NCBI GenBank assembly: GCA_015232335.1
Contig: JADFZV010000013.1
Location: 1 to 64,000 of the forward strand
DNA length: 64,000 nucleotides
Reading direction: 5' to 3'
From: Alphaproteobacteria bacterium
GTDB taxonomy: Bacteria > Pseudomonadota > Alphaproteobacteria > Rhodospirillales > WMHbin7
Both the position numbers and the translations under genes were made by a program. Positions 11,047-20,919 of the stretch are shown here, piece by piece. The notes beneath the pieces were generated by a model. The model made no database searches and was not told the origin of the DNA. It saw only the letters and a program-made list of their open reading frames with translations. Within the stretch, counting starts at the first letter, position 1. The number at the start of each line of letters is the position of its first letter.

Positions 11047-12180
11047 CTACTCCCTTACAGAAACCGCCCGGCCTTGGTTCAGCCAGTGCGTACAGTTCAA
11101 TCTGATTGCGTCCTTCTTGGCGTCCGTCGCAAGCTCCAGTGCAGCCAGGGTCGAAAATCCCTGGTCCCTGAAACCCTGCCCGGTTTCCCAAGCGGTGCCC
11201 AGCGGCAGATAGAGCCTGGGCTGGGCTGCCTTCATAGGTGCGCATTTCAAGACGGTATCCATGAACAAGGTGGCCCCCACGGCCCCCTCGCCTCCGGCCA
11301 GATAGCGCCCGCCTCTACCCAGTTCGAAACTCTGGCCGCTCGCGAACAGGGTAAAAGCGACGCCGCAATGATATTCGAACCCTCGGGACTCGACGGCATC
11401 GACGGTAAGAGTCATTGAAGGCGCATCGCGCCTGACCGCCGCCGCCACGGCCTTGAGGCGGGCAATCTCCGCCCTGGCCCGTGGGGGCAGATCAAGCGCC
11501 TCGAGGGCTGCCAGGGCCTTGTCGGCCGGGCCTGTGGCCCTGAGCAGGCTTTCGAACAGCTTTTGGCCGGAGAGGCCCTGAAGCCTTGCCGGGTCCTTGT
11601 GGTCCAGGGCGTCACGCAGGCGGGCCAGCGCCCCCTCGTCCAGGCCCAGGCCGTCGGCCACCGCAGGAACCAGGGTGGGCAGCGTCAAATCGACGGAAAC
11701 GCCCTGGATGCCCAGACGCTCCAGCCCCTCATGGGCCAGGCGGATGATTTCGGCATCGGCCTCGGCATTATCCGATCCGATCAGTTCGATTCCCGCCTGC
11801 GCGAACTGGCGTTCCGGGCGCAACTGGCTGGCCTGGACGCGCAAGACCTCGCCCGCATAAGACAGGCGGAGCGGACGGGGAACATCGGCCATCCTGGTCG
11901 AGGCGATTCGCGATATCTGGGGGGTCATGTCGGGGCGAAGGGCCAACATACGCCCGGAGGCGGGGTCCATCAGGCGGAAGCTGGACCGGGCCAAACCGGC
12001 CCCGGAACCCGACAGCAGGCTGTCTTCGAATTCGATCAGGGGCGGCTTGACCGGAGCGCAGCCCTGGCCCGCGAAGCCTTCCATCAATAGGGCGACCACC
12101 GAAGCCTCGTGCTGGGCTTCGGGCGGCAGGATGTCGGGCAGTCCCGCTGGTAAAAGGGCTCGGGCGGCCGTGTCGTTCAT
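11047..12180 (-). CDS. hisZ: ATP phosphoribosyltransferase regulatory subunit
   Basis: HisRS-like fold: LPAGLPDILPPEA..., LALRPDMTPQISRIASTRM, ERQFAQAGIELIG, FEYHCGVAFTLFA; short 377-aa form without anticodon-binding domain. Confidence 0.88.
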   Translation of the reverse strand: MNDTAARALLPAGLPDILPPEAQHEASVVALLMEGFAGQGCAPVKPPLIEFEDSLLSGSGAGLARSSFRLMDPASGRMLALRPDMTPQISRIASTRMADVPRPLRLSYAGEVLRVQASQLRPERQFAQAGIELIGSDNAEADAEIIRLAHEGLERLGIQGVSVDLTLPTLVPAVADGLGLDEGALARLRDALDHKDPARLQGLSGQKLFESLLRATGPADKALAALEALDLPPRARAEIARLKAVAAAVRRDAPSMTLTVDAVESRGFEYHCGVAFTLFASGQSFELGRGGRYLAGGEGAVGATLFMDTVLKCAPMKAAQPRLYLPLGTAWETGQGFRDQGFSTLAALELATDAKKDAIRLNCTHWLNQGRAVSVRE

Positions 12181-12315
12181 AAGAGACCCCCTGGAGGAAT
12201 ATCCAGTCGGTCTGGTTACCCCGTCCAGGGCAAAACCGCAACATTAGAAAAGGGCAATTCGTCTCCGGCAGCCCGCTTTTGGCCAAAATCAGTGGGCTGG
12301 AGGCCGGGCCAGCCG

Positions 12316-13701
12316 CTATTTCCGGTTTGCCAGATCATCCAACAGGCGCATGACCTCGACAGAGGCCTCTGCCGCCTTGGCAATTTCGGCCAGCGCCCCG
12401 TCAAAATCGCCTTGATTGTATTTGCGCACGGCATCGATTCCGCAAGCATGCACCTTCTGGTGCGGCGACAGCATGGTTGAATAGGCGGGATGGTTCTTGA
12501 TCGAGGGGTCGTTGATGCTGCTGTACCACTTGCCCAGGCGGCACGAGGTATGATCAGCCAGTTGGTTGGGGTCCAGCTTGACCCGCCCGGCCACCATGGC
12601 CGCCAGCTTCTTCATCCACAATTTATGGTCCGACTTGGCGACGTGGATGGTGATGTCCCTGACCTCGGCCTTCATCGCTTCGGCAATGGATTCGGTTACC
12701 ACGGCTTCGCTTTTATCCATGACATCCAGAATTCCGATCACGGCGCTGACGCCGTGCTCGGTGCGCGCTGCGATCGAGGCGATGCGGTTTGCCACTTCTT
12801 CCGAAGTCTGGCTCTGTTGATCCAAGATGCCCGCAATGTCGCTGACCAGTCCGGAAATATGGTCGATCTGTTCGGAAACGGTGTGCATGCCCTGGCCGGT
12901 GGCGGCGATCACCTCTTGGCCTTGCTGAACGGCAACGGCGCCCTGTTCCATCGAAGAGACGATGGCGGCCATTTCAACGCGCAGATTCTCGATGCGTTTG
13001 CGAATGTCTTCCGTGGCCTTGGCGGTCTGATTGGCCAGGTTTTTCACCTCGCTGGCGACCACGGCGAATCCCTTGCCGGCCTCACCGGCCCTTGCCGCCT
13101 CGATGGTGGCGTTCAACGCCAAAAGATTGGTCTGTTTGGCAATCGCCTCGATCTGATCGACGATGCCGCCGATCTGAGTTGAAGCCTCGGCCAATGTTTC
13201 GACGCGCCCAGCCGCCTCGCTGACCGCGCGCGAAATGCCATCCATGGAGACCACGGCGCGTTCCGCCGACTGGCGGCTGTCCGAGGCCTGAGCCTGGGCA
13301 TTGGCAACGTCGGACGAGGCCTGACCCGCACTATGGGCAATTTGATGAACCGAGGAAACAAGCTCCTCGGCAGCGGCTGCGATGGATTGGGTCTGATGGT
13401 CGACGTCCTTGAGATCGCGCAGCAGTTCGGCCGTTCGCACCACCGCCTCGTTGCTCTCGACCGAGAGCGAAACCATGCGCTTAACGCTTTCCAGTGCTCG
13501 CTTTTCATAAGTGGCGGCAACCTGGCGCAGCTTCGTGCAAATCACGCTGTCCTTATCTGGCATCGACAGATAGGCCTGCCGATCGAGAAGATCGAGTGCA
13601 GCCAGCAAGGCCTGTTCATCGAAAACAAGCACCGGCGCCTCGGCGGAAACCTGCGGAGCAGAACGAGACGCCCCGGCTCCCTGCGAATTGAAAAAGCTCA
13701 T
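12316..13701 (-). CDS. Soluble methyl-accepting chemotaxis protein with C-terminal CZB domain
   Basis: MCP hairpin region [44 protein letters not shown]-type [13 protein letters not shown] ... [16 protein letters not shown]; no transmembrane helix evident. Confidence 0.9.
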   Translation of the reverse strand: MSFFNSQGAGASRSAPQVSAEAPVLVFDEQALLAALDLLDRQAYLSMPDKDSVICTKLRQVAATYEKRALESVKRMVSLSVESNEAVVRTAELLRDLKDVDHQTQSIAAAAEELVSSVHQIAHSAGQASSDVANAQAQASDSRQSAERAVVSMDGISRAVSEAAGRVETLAEASTQIGGIVDQIEAIAKQTNLLALNATIEAARAGEAGKGFAVVASEVKNLANQTAKATEDIRKRIENLRVEMAAIVSSMEQGAVAVQQGQEVIAATGQGMHTVSEQIDHISGLVSDIAGILDQQSQTSEEVANRIASIAARTEHGVSAVIGILDVMDKSEAVVTESIAEAMKAEVRDITIHVAKSDHKLWMKKLAAMVAGRVKLDPNQLADHTSCRLGKWYSSINDPSIKNHPAYSTMLSPHQKVHACGIDAVRKYNQGDFDGALAEIAKAAEASVEVMRLLDDLANRK

Positions 13702-13882
13702 GTACCCCCCGCAAAATATTCAAATTCATTTACAAGACGCGCTTGTCGCGCCTTGGATGCCCGAATTCCACCCCATTAAATATAGGGATATCATAACCTG
13801 CTTATCCTCTACAACGGGATTTCAAATACCCTCCGATTGCCGAATCAAGGGATCTGCGATGCGCCGCTTGCTGACGCCCTGA

Positions 13883-13918
13883 TCAAAAGAACAAGGCCGC
13901 CCATTTCTTGGGCGGCCT
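13883..13918 (-). terminator. Rho-independent terminator of serA
   Basis: 10-bp perfect inverted repeat AGGCCGCCCA-TTTCT-TGGGCGGCCT (13894..13918), followed on minus strand by TTGTTCTTTT. Confidence 0.8.
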
Positions 13919-13953
13919 CATGCCTGAAGCAAAATTCTGCTAATTCCAGCAGG

Positions 13954-15531
13954 TTAGAATTCCAGCGCCTTGGCCTGAACCACCTGAGGAATGGCGCGAA
14001 CCTTTTCCACGACATCGTTGGTGACGGACTGATCAACCTGGATGAGGGCGATGGCATCGCCCCCCGCCTGATTGCGGCCCAGATGGAAGGTGGCGATATT
14101 GACCCCCGCCTCGCCCAGCACGGCACCCAAGCGACCGATAAAGCCCGGCTTGTCCTGATTGGTCACATAGAGCATGTGGGGCCCCACTTCGGCCTCGATG
14201 GCGATGCCCTTGATCTCGACGATGCGCGGCTTGGTGCCGCCGAAAAGGGTTCCGGAAACGCTGCGCTCGCGCTCGTCTGTGGTGACGGAAAGGCGGATCA
14301 GGGTGTGATAGTCGCCGCAATCCTCTTTCTTGACCTCGGTCACCTCGATGCCGCGCTCCTTGGCCAGCACCGGCGCATTGACCATGTTGACGCTTTCCAA
14401 CTGAGGCTTGAACAGGCCCATCAGCACCAGTTGGGTCAGCGGCCTAGTGTTCAGCTTGGCGACATCGCCCTCGTAGGCGATAGTGAGTTTTTTGATGCCC
14501 TGCTCGGTCAATTGACCGGCAAAGCTGCCGATCTGCTCGGCCAGTTGCGTATAGGGCTTCAGCTTGGGAGCTTCCTCGGCCGTGACCGCGGGCATGTTGA
14601 TGGCATTTGTCACCGCCCCGGTCAGCAGATAATCGCTCATCTGCTCGGCCACCTGCAGGGCCACGTTTTCCTGGGCTTCCGAGGTCGAAGCGCCCAGATG
14701 CGGCGTCACGATGACCTTCTCCATGCCGAACAGAGCATTATCCTTGGCAGGCTCGACGGCAAAGACGTCAAGGGCGGCACCCGCCACCTGTCCGGATTCA
14801 AGGGCGGTCTTCAGGGCCGCCTCGTCGATCAGTCCGCCTCTGGCGCAATTGATGATGCGCACCCCTTGCTTCATCTTGGCGATGGCCTTGGCATCAATGA
14901 TGTTGCGCGTAGCCTCGGTGAGCGGCGTGTGCAAGGTGAGGATGTCGGCCCGCTTGAACAGATCCTCAAGCTCGACCTTTTCCACGCCCAGATCGCGCGC
15001 GCGATCAGAGGACAGATAGGGATCAAAGGCCACCACGCGCATTTTAAGCCCCAACGCCCGTTCGGCGGCGATGGAACCGATATTGCCGCAGCCGATAACG
15101 CCCAGGGTCTTGCCCGTAAGTTCCACCCCCATGAAACGGGTCTTTTCCCACTTGCCCGCATGGGTCGAGGCATTGGCCTGGGGAATGTCGCGCGCCAGGG
15201 CGAACATCAGAGCCATGGCGTGCTCGGCGGTGGTGATGGAATTGCCGAACGGCGTATTCATCACCACGATGCCCCTGGCCGTGGCCGCCGGAACATCGAC
15301 ATTGTCGACACCGATGCCTGCGCGTCCCACCACTTTCAGATTGGTGGCCGCCGCAAGCACATCCGCCGACACCTTGCTGGCCGAACGAATGGCTAGGCCG
15401 TCATACTGACCGATGACCGCCTTCAACTCGTCCGGCGTCATGCCGGTCTTTACCTCGACCTCGATGCCCCGATCCTTGAAAATCTGAACGGCGGCAGGTG
15501 ACAGCTTGTCGGAAATCAGAACCTTGGGCAT
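13954..15531 (-). CDS. serA: D-3-phosphoglycerate dehydrogenase (with C-terminal ACT domain)
   Basis: MPKVLISDKLSPAAVQIFKDRGIEVEVKTGM; GVIGCGNIGSIAAERALGLKM; C-terminal ACT. Confidence 0.96.
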   Translation of the reverse strand: MPKVLISDKLSPAAVQIFKDRGIEVEVKTGMTPDELKAVIGQYDGLAIRSASKVSADVLAAATNLKVVGRAGIGVDNVDVPAATARGIVVMNTPFGNSITTAEHAMALMFALARDIPQANASTHAGKWEKTRFMGVELTGKTLGVIGCGNIGSIAAERALGLKMRVVAFDPYLSSDRARDLGVEKVELEDLFKRADILTLHTPLTEATRNIIDAKAIAKMKQGVRIINCARGGLIDEAALKTALESGQVAGAALDVFAVEPAKDNALFGMEKVIVTPHLGASTSEAQENVALQVAEQMSDYLLTGAVTNAINMPAVTAEEAPKLKPYTQLAEQIGSFAGQLTEQGIKKLTIAYEGDVAKLNTRPLTQLVLMGLFKPQLESVNMVNAPVLAKERGIEVTEVKKEDCGDYHTLIRLSVTTDERERSVSGTLFGGTKPRIVEIKGIAIEAEVGPHMLYVTNQDKPGFIGRLGAVLGEAGVNIATFHLGRNQAGGDAIALIQVDQSVTNDVVEKVRAIPQVVQAKALEF

Positions 15532-15546
15532 GAGTCTCGCTCCCCC

Positions 15547-16728
15547 TTATTGGGCTTTAGAGGCGAATTCGGCTTCCACCTGGGCAAAGGCCCAGTCCAG
15601 CCAAGGCAGCAAGGCCTGGATGTCGGCGGTCTCCACCGTAGCACCGCCCCAGATGCGCAGACCCGCAGGCGCATCGCGATAGGCTCCGATATCGAAGGCA
15701 ACGCCCTCTTTCTCCAGAATCGAGGCGATTTTCTTAGCCGCAGCAGCCTGATCGTCATGCGAGAGGTTGCAAAACCAAGCCGCCTTGTTGGCGACCAGAC
15801 AGATCGAGGTGCAAGAACGCGTGGCCTTGTCCACGGCCAGAAAACCGGCCCAGTTGGATTTGTCCACCCAGGTCTCGATGGCGGCTAGGTTGGCTTCGGA
15901 CCGGGCGACCAGCGACTTGAATCCGCCCAGAGCCTGCGCCCATTTCAAGGCGTCGATCTGATCTTCCACGCACAGCATCGAGGGCGTGTTGATGGTTTCG
16001 CCCTTGAAGATGCCGTCGATCAGCTTGCCGCCCTTGGTCATCTTGAAAATCTTGGGCATCGGCCAGGGTGGCGAATAGCTTTCCAGACGTTCGACCGCGC
16101 GCGGGCTTAGAACCAGCATGCCATGCTGCGCCTCGCCGCCCAGGACCTTCTGCCAGGACCAGGTGGTCACATCCAGCTTGTCCCATGGCAGATCCATGGC
16201 GAAAGCCGCCGAAGTGGCGTCGCAGATGGTGAGGCCTGCGCGATTGGCCGGAATCCAGTCGCCATTGGCTACGCGCACGCCCGACGTGGTGCCGTTCCAG
16301 GCAAAGACGACGTCATGATTGAAATCGGCCTGCGACAGATTGGGCAACTGGCCGTAATCGGCTTTGAAAACCCGCGCGTCCTTCAGCTTCAATTCCTTGA
16401 CGATGTCGGTGCCCCATCCGGCGCCGAAACTTTCCCAGGCCAGCACGTCGACGGGACGTGCCCCCAGCAACGACCACAGCGCCATTTCGACGGCCCCGGT
16501 ATCGGAGGCGGGCACGATGCCGATTCTGTAGGACTCGGGAATGCCCAGAACCGAGCGCGAGAGATTGATCGCTTCCTCCAGCTTGGCCTTGCCCGACTTG
16601 GCGCGGTGGGACCGGCCCAGACAGGCGTCCTTCAGCGCATCGGCCGACCAGCCGGGACGCTTGGCGCAGGGACCAGAGGAAAAGCAGGGATTGTGCGGCC
16701 GATTGGCCGGCTTGGTGACAGTCGTCAT
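15547..16728 (-). CDS. serC: Phosphoserine aminotransferase
   Basis: [67 protein letters not shown]. Confidence 0.95.
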   Translation of the reverse strand: MTTVTKPANRPHNPCFSSGPCAKRPGWSADALKDACLGRSHRAKSGKAKLEEAINLSRSVLGIPESYRIGIVPASDTGAVEMALWSLLGARPVDVLAWESFGAGWGTDIVKELKLKDARVFKADYGQLPNLSQADFNHDVVFAWNGTTSGVRVANGDWIPANRAGLTICDATSAAFAMDLPWDKLDVTTWSWQKVLGGEAQHGMLVLSPRAVERLESYSPPWPMPKIFKMTKGGKLIDGIFKGETINTPSMLCVEDQIDALKWAQALGGFKSLVARSEANLAAIETWVDKSNWAGFLAVDKATRSCTSICLVANKAAWFCNLSHDDQAAAAKKIASILEKEGVAFDIGAYRDAPAGLRIWGGATVETADIQALLPWLDWAFAQVEAEFASKAQ

Positions 16729-16818
16729 GAGACCCCCTTCGAGAAACGAAAGGGCTTCGGCCCGTTGGGGGGCCGCGGCCCGCAGGAACCCTAGACCCGC
16801 TCATTCCAAAGCGCAACA
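16729..16818 (-). ncRNA. Possible structured leader upstream of serC (candidate serC motif)
   Basis: Minus strand has stacked GC palindromes GGGCCGCGGCCC (16770..16781) and GGGC-CGAA-GCCC (16752..16763), plus CCCTT...AAGGG pairing across the likely Shine-Dalgarno. A serC RNA motif is known upstream of alphaproteobacterial serC; covariance-model match not tested. Confidence 0.35.
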
Positions 16819-16956
16819 CCCCAGGCGACGCTTTGCCAGAGGCTCGGGCGATCCGGCTTGAACCGGCCTGTTCATCTTTTTGATTACCGATTTTGAATAT
16901 AGAGCCTGCTGGGGCTCCTCGACGTTTCATGGGGAATTGTCAATTTCTCAAAAGAC

Positions 16957-17050
16957 CGTCATGCCCGGCCTTGTGCCGGGCATCCACGTCTTGCCGCCAG
17001 ATATCTTTGCAGGAAAATCGTGGATGGCCGGATCAAGCCCGGCCATGACG
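16957..17050. repeat. Intergenic imperfect inverted repeat (REP-like element)
   Basis: CGTCATGCCCGGCCTTGTGCCGGGCATCCACG ... CGTGGATGGCCGGATCAAGCCCGGCCATGACG: outer arms are near-perfect reverse complements. Confidence 0.75.
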
Positions 17051-17123
17051 CGGTGAGTATGCTGGATTCCACTTACGACGTCGAAGAACCCTACTGTGAT
17101 TAGGTAAGCTCAAGCGCAGGGGC

Positions 17124-17363
17124 TTAACCGAAGGCCTTGAAGGCGATCAGGGTGAAGGTGTCCTTGATGCCCGGCAGCTTCTGAATGGTTTCGGTTACGA
17201 AGTGGCCGATATCGGCCCCCGCCTCAAGATAGCATTTGGCCAGCAGGTCATATTGACCCGAGGTGGAATGAACCTCGCTGACCTGTTCGGTCTCCACCAG
17301 CGCGTCCGCCACCTCGTAGGCCTTGCCCAGATCGCATTTGATCATGACGAAGATGGTCTGCAT
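17124..17363 (-). CDS. Stand-alone Lrp/AsnC ligand-binding (RAM) domain protein
   Basis: 79 aa: MQTIFVMIKCDLGKAYEVADALVETEQVSEVHSTSGQYDLLAKCYLEAGADIGHFVTETIQKLPGIKDTFTLIAFKAF; no HTH. Confidence 0.88.
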   Translation of the reverse strand: MQTIFVMIKCDLGKAYEVADALVETEQVSEVHSTSGQYDLLAKCYLEAGADIGHFVTETIQKLPGIKDTFTLIAFKAFG

Positions 17364-17367
17364 GGCT

Positions 17368-17637
17368 TAGGCCGTAAACTCATAAACGCCACGGACGCGA
17401 CGCTGGAGATTTTCGCGTCCGGACAGGCGCTTGACCCGCCGTGGACCGGGTGTCCACAAGGGGCAAGCAACACATCCGGACACGAAAATCACCGCGTCCC
17501 TCTGGGCTTGGGAGAAAATGGCCGACTGATGTGTCGAAAATCTCGACCGTATTGCCGATACGCTCATCGCTTTTCTCCTGTCATTCGGCCATTTTCTCCT
17601 CAAGCGCGGCTCGCGGGGTTTATGAGTTTACGGCCTA
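17368..17637 (-). mobile_element. MITE-like element, copy A (270 bp, TA target duplication)
   Basis: Perfect terminal inverted repeats TAGGCCGTAAACTCATAAAC ... GTTTATGAGTTTACGGCCTA, no transposase; interior homologous to copy B at 61131..61399 in opposite orientation. Confidence 0.85.
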
Positions 17638-19656
17638 GTCCTCTTTCTGGCGATCCTCGGCCAGTTCGGGTTCGGGTTCGGGTTCGGGCTCAGCATCTGC
17701 TTCGCCGGAATCACCCTCGTCGTCCAGACTGTCCGACTCCTCGACGGCCAAATCGCCATCATGCTCGGCCAACGTATCAATTTCCTCAATATGGCCCAAA
17801 ACCTGAGTCTCGGGGGCGCCGTCCTCGATCTCGTCTTCTTCCTCGGCGTCGATCTCGTCCTCTTCCTTGCCCTTGCGCAAGGGGGGCAGCTTGACGGCGC
17901 GCAGCATGAAAGCGGGGGCGTCGTCGCCAAATCCGACCACAGGCTTGTCATCGCCATCCTCGTCGCGGCCATGTCGTCCACGGCCCCGGTCGCGGTCGCG
18001 CCCTCGATCTCTGTCACGGTCACGGTCGCGATCCCGGCCCCTGCCCTGGTCACGATCACGATCTCTGGGCGGCCTTGCCGGTTGGTCGGCGGCAGGTGCG
18101 CTGGGAATGGGTTCACGCGGCTCCTGAGCCCGGATTTCGGGCTGCTCGGTGCCAATCTCAACAATGGGAGCGGGTGATGATGCCGGTAACGGCGTCTCGG
18201 CGGTCTCGGTACGCCCACGTCCCCGGCTGCGATCACGATCCCTGCCGCCACGGCCACCGCGATCCCGTCCGCCACGGCCACCGCGACCACGGCCCTCGCC
18301 GTCGCCCTCGGCACCAGCAGAAGAGGAAGCACCGGCCTCCGGAGCCGCCAAACCATCCAGCGTCACTCGCGGAATGCTGCGTCCCAGCATCTGCTCGATG
18401 GCGGCCACGTTCCTGGCATCCTCGGGCGTCGCGATCGAGTAGGATTTGCCCTCGCGTCCGGCGCGGCCCGTGCGACCGATGCGGTGCACATAATCCTCGG
18501 CATGGTAGGGAATGTCGAAATTGAAGACGTGCGACACGCCCTGAATGTCGATGCCCCTGGCCGCCACGTCCGAGCAGACCAGAAGGCGAACCTCATCCTT
18601 CTTGAATGACTCGAGGGTGCGCATGCGCTCGGGCTGTGACATGTCGCCATGCAACTCGGCGGCATCCATGCCATGACGCTTCAGGGATTTATAGAGGATG
18701 TTCACCGTCTTCTTGCGATTGCAGAAGATGAAGGCGTTCTTGACATCCTCGGCGGCCAGCAGGCGGCGCAGCGCTTCGCGCTTGTCCAACTCGTCAACCA
18801 GGATCAAGGCCTGTTCGACGGTTGCCGCCGGAGAAGCGGGCGGTGCTACGGAAATGCGCTTGGGACTGAACAGGAAGGCGTTGACCAGACGCTGGATTTC
18901 CGGCGGCATGGTGGCCGAGAAGAAAAGAGTCTGACGAATCGTCGGCAGCAACCCCACAATCTTCTCGACATCGGGAATGAAACCCATGTCCAGCATGCGG
19001 TCGGCTTCGTCGATCACCAGGATTTTGACATCGTTCAGGAGAATGCGCCCGCGCTCGAACAGATCGAGCAGGCGCCCCGGTGTCGCGATCAGCACATCGA
19101 CGCCGCGATCAAGCAGGCGCACCTGTTCGTCCATCGACTCGCCGCCGATCAGCAGCGCCTTCGACAGCTTGTGATACTTGCCGTAAAGATCGAAATTCTC
19201 GGCCACCTGGGCGGCCAGTTCGCGCGTGGGCTCCAGGATCAGGGATCGCGGCATGCGCGCCTTGGCCCGGCCAGAACCCAGGATCTCGATCATGGGCAGC
19301 GTAAAGGAGGCCGTCTTGCCGGTACCGGTCTGCGCCGTGCCCAGCACGTCGCGGCCCATCAGAATGACGGGAATGGCCTCGGCCTGAATGGGGGTTGGAT
19401 GTTCGTAGCCGACATCGGCGATGGCCTTCAGCACATCATGGCTCAGGCCCAGTTCGAGGAAGGTTACCCTTTCCTCGACGGGTGGCGGCGGCAAGGCCTC
19501 GTGATGCGATCCGACCGGTTCGGCATCGGCATCGATTTCGGATGGATAAGATACCACGGGGTCCGGCGCGGGGATGAATTCTTCCTCGGGCTCGGAGACC
19601 AGATCGGTCGCGGCGTCACTATCGGGTTCGGACGGGGAGTGGCTGTGTTCGTTCAT
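17635..19656 (-). CDS. DEAD-box ATP-dependent RNA helicase (RhlE-like) with long Arg/Asp/Gly-rich tail
   Basis: TGTGKTASFTLPM, VIDEADRMLDMGF, FSATMP, HRIGRTGRAGR; tail GGRGGRDRGGRGGRDRDRSRGRGR and DRDRDRDRDRGRDRDRGRGRHGRDED. Confidence 0.93.
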   Translation of the reverse strand: MNEHSHSPSEPDSDAATDLVSEPEEEFIPAPDPVVSYPSEIDADAEPVGSHHEALPPPPVEERVTFLELGLSHDVLKAIADVGYEHPTPIQAEAIPVILMGRDVLGTAQTGTGKTASFTLPMIEILGSGRAKARMPRSLILEPTRELAAQVAENFDLYGKYHKLSKALLIGGESMDEQVRLLDRGVDVLIATPGRLLDLFERGRILLNDVKILVIDEADRMLDMGFIPDVEKIVGLLPTIRQTLFFSATMPPEIQRLVNAFLFSPKRISVAPPASPAATVEQALILVDELDKREALRRLLAAEDVKNAFIFCNRKKTVNILYKSLKRHGMDAAELHGDMSQPERMRTLESFKKDEVRLLVCSDVAARGIDIQGVSHVFNFDIPYHAEDYVHRIGRTGRAGREGKSYSIATPEDARNVAAIEQMLGRSIPRVTLDGLAAPEAGASSSAGAEGDGEGRGRGGRGGRDRGGRGGRDRDRSRGRGRTETAETPLPASSPAPIVEIGTEQPEIRAQEPREPIPSAPAADQPARPPRDRDRDQGRGRDRDRDRDRDRGRDRDRGRGRHGRDEDGDDKPVVGFGDDAPAFMLRAVKLPPLRKGKEEDEIDAEEEDEIEDGAPETQVLGHIEEIDTLAEHDGDLAVEESDSLDDEGDSGEADAEPEPEPEPELAEDRQKED

Positions 19657-19693
19657 GCGGGCCGGATCATAGGGGTTCGGGGCGTTCTGTCAA

Positions 19694-19879
19694 TCAATCT
19701 GGCGGGGAATCGGTCACAAAACCCGGCTCGACGTCATTGGCGGGCGGCTCTTCGGACGGGATGGCATAGCCCTCCGAGAGCCAGCGATTGAGGTCCCTGT
19801 CGGCACAACGGCGCGAACAGAAGGGCTTCAGCTTGATATCCATGGGTTTGCCGCAAACCGGGCAGCGGGGGCCGTTCAT
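19694..19879 (-). CDS. yacG: DNA gyrase inhibitor YacG (zinc-binding)
   Basis: CPVCGKPMDIKLKPFCSRRCADRDLNRWLSEGYAIP: Cys4 zinc finger. Confidence 0.92.
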   Translation of the reverse strand: MNGPRCPVCGKPMDIKLKPFCSRRCADRDLNRWLSEGYAIPSEEPPANDVEPGFVTDSPPD

Positions 19880-20919
19880 CTGTCCAAAACCTCCAGTTTT
19901 TCCCCGATTTCCAGGGGTAAGGGGTGGCCCAATCGGGTTTCCGTTTCGCCCAGCACCCCCGCCAAAGGCCCCTTCAGCAGGGCCATGACTGGGGCGGGCA
20001 GCAAAAGCCGGGGGCGCGCGCTGGGGGTCGCCCGGACCAGTGCCAGGGCTTTCCTCAACCCCTCATAGGCCAAAGCCTCGGGCGAGGCAAACAGGTCGGC
20101 CAGACAGGCCGAACGGCGCTCGCGGGCCAGTTCAACCAGCCCCAGGGGGGTTATTCCCCCCAGATGGACCGGAACCTCGTCCTTAACCAGCGCTTCCTTC
20201 AGCACGGCCAGAACCTTGCCCAGCCGGTTGCGGGGCAGGCCAGCGAAATCAATCAGAATGCGCCCCCCCGGATTGCGCAGACGGATTTGCCGGGCAGCCG
20301 CCCTGGCCGCCTCCAGATTGGCCCGGAATTTGGCATCTGGGCCCTTTTGAGCCCCCGTATCGACATCGATGGCCCAAAGGGCCGAGGTGCGCTCGATCAA
20401 AAGCCGCCCGCCCGAAGGCAGGGGCACCAGGGCGGACAGGGCCTCTTCCAGCGCCTCGGCAGCCCCCAGACTGTCGAAGGGATCGTCTTTTGCCGCCAAG
20501 GAAGCCTCGATGATTTCATCGGCCACCCCCCGGGTCTGCAACACGGCCAAGGGATCGTCAGGCGCAATCAGACACAGGGGCGGCTTGGCGCCTGGGGGAA
20601 TTGCCAATTCCTTGGGAACGTCCAGCGATAGCCTAGCCCCCTTTTCGCCGGAGGGATCGGCTTTGACGCGAACCAGGCAGGCCTCGCCCTCGGCCAGACG
20701 CCGCTTGCCCAGATTGAGGAATCCCGGTTGCTCAAGCCCGATTTCGACGAAAGCCCCACCGATGCCCGGTTCGAACCTGACCACCCGGCCCAGATAGACC
20801 GCTCCGACAAAGGGCTCGCCCGAATCGCGCCGTACCCGGATCGCAACAACGCGGCCATCCTCGATGCGGGCAAAGCGTCTCTCGCCGGGAGAGGCCGAGG
20901 CCAGGATCTTAACCGTCAT
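19876..20919 (-). CDS. Ribonuclease E/G family protein
   Basis: S1-like GAVYLGRVVRFEPGIGGAFVEIGLEQPGFL; LLIERTSALWAIDVDTGA; GGRILIDFAGLPR; ITPLGLVELARERR. Confidence 0.87.
   Translation of the reverse strand: MTVKILASASPGERRFARIEDGRVVAIRVRRDSGEPFVGAVYLGRVVRFEPGIGGAFVEIGLEQPGFLNLGKRRLAEGEACLVRVKADPSGEKGARLSLDVPKELAIPPGAKPPLCLIAPDDPLAVLQTRGVADEIIEASLAAKDDPFDSLGAAEALEEALSALVPLPSGGRLLIERTSALWAIDVDTGAQKGPDAKFRANLEAARAAARQIRLRNPGGRILIDFAGLPRNRLGKVLAVLKEALVKDEVPVHLGGITPLGLVELARERRSACLADLFASPEALAYEGLRKALALVRATPSARPRLLLPAPVMALLKGPLAGVLGETETRLGHPLPLEIGEKLEVLDR

Noticed and set aside
17202-17638. ORFs 17202..17894, 17367..17603 and 17441..17638 over MITE copy A
   Set aside because: Small ORFs inside a non-coding repeat, without domain support.
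17980-18300. Short repeated units suggestive of a CRISPR or tandem array
   Set aside because: They encode the helicase Arg/Asp/Gly-rich tail; no spacer/repeat pattern.
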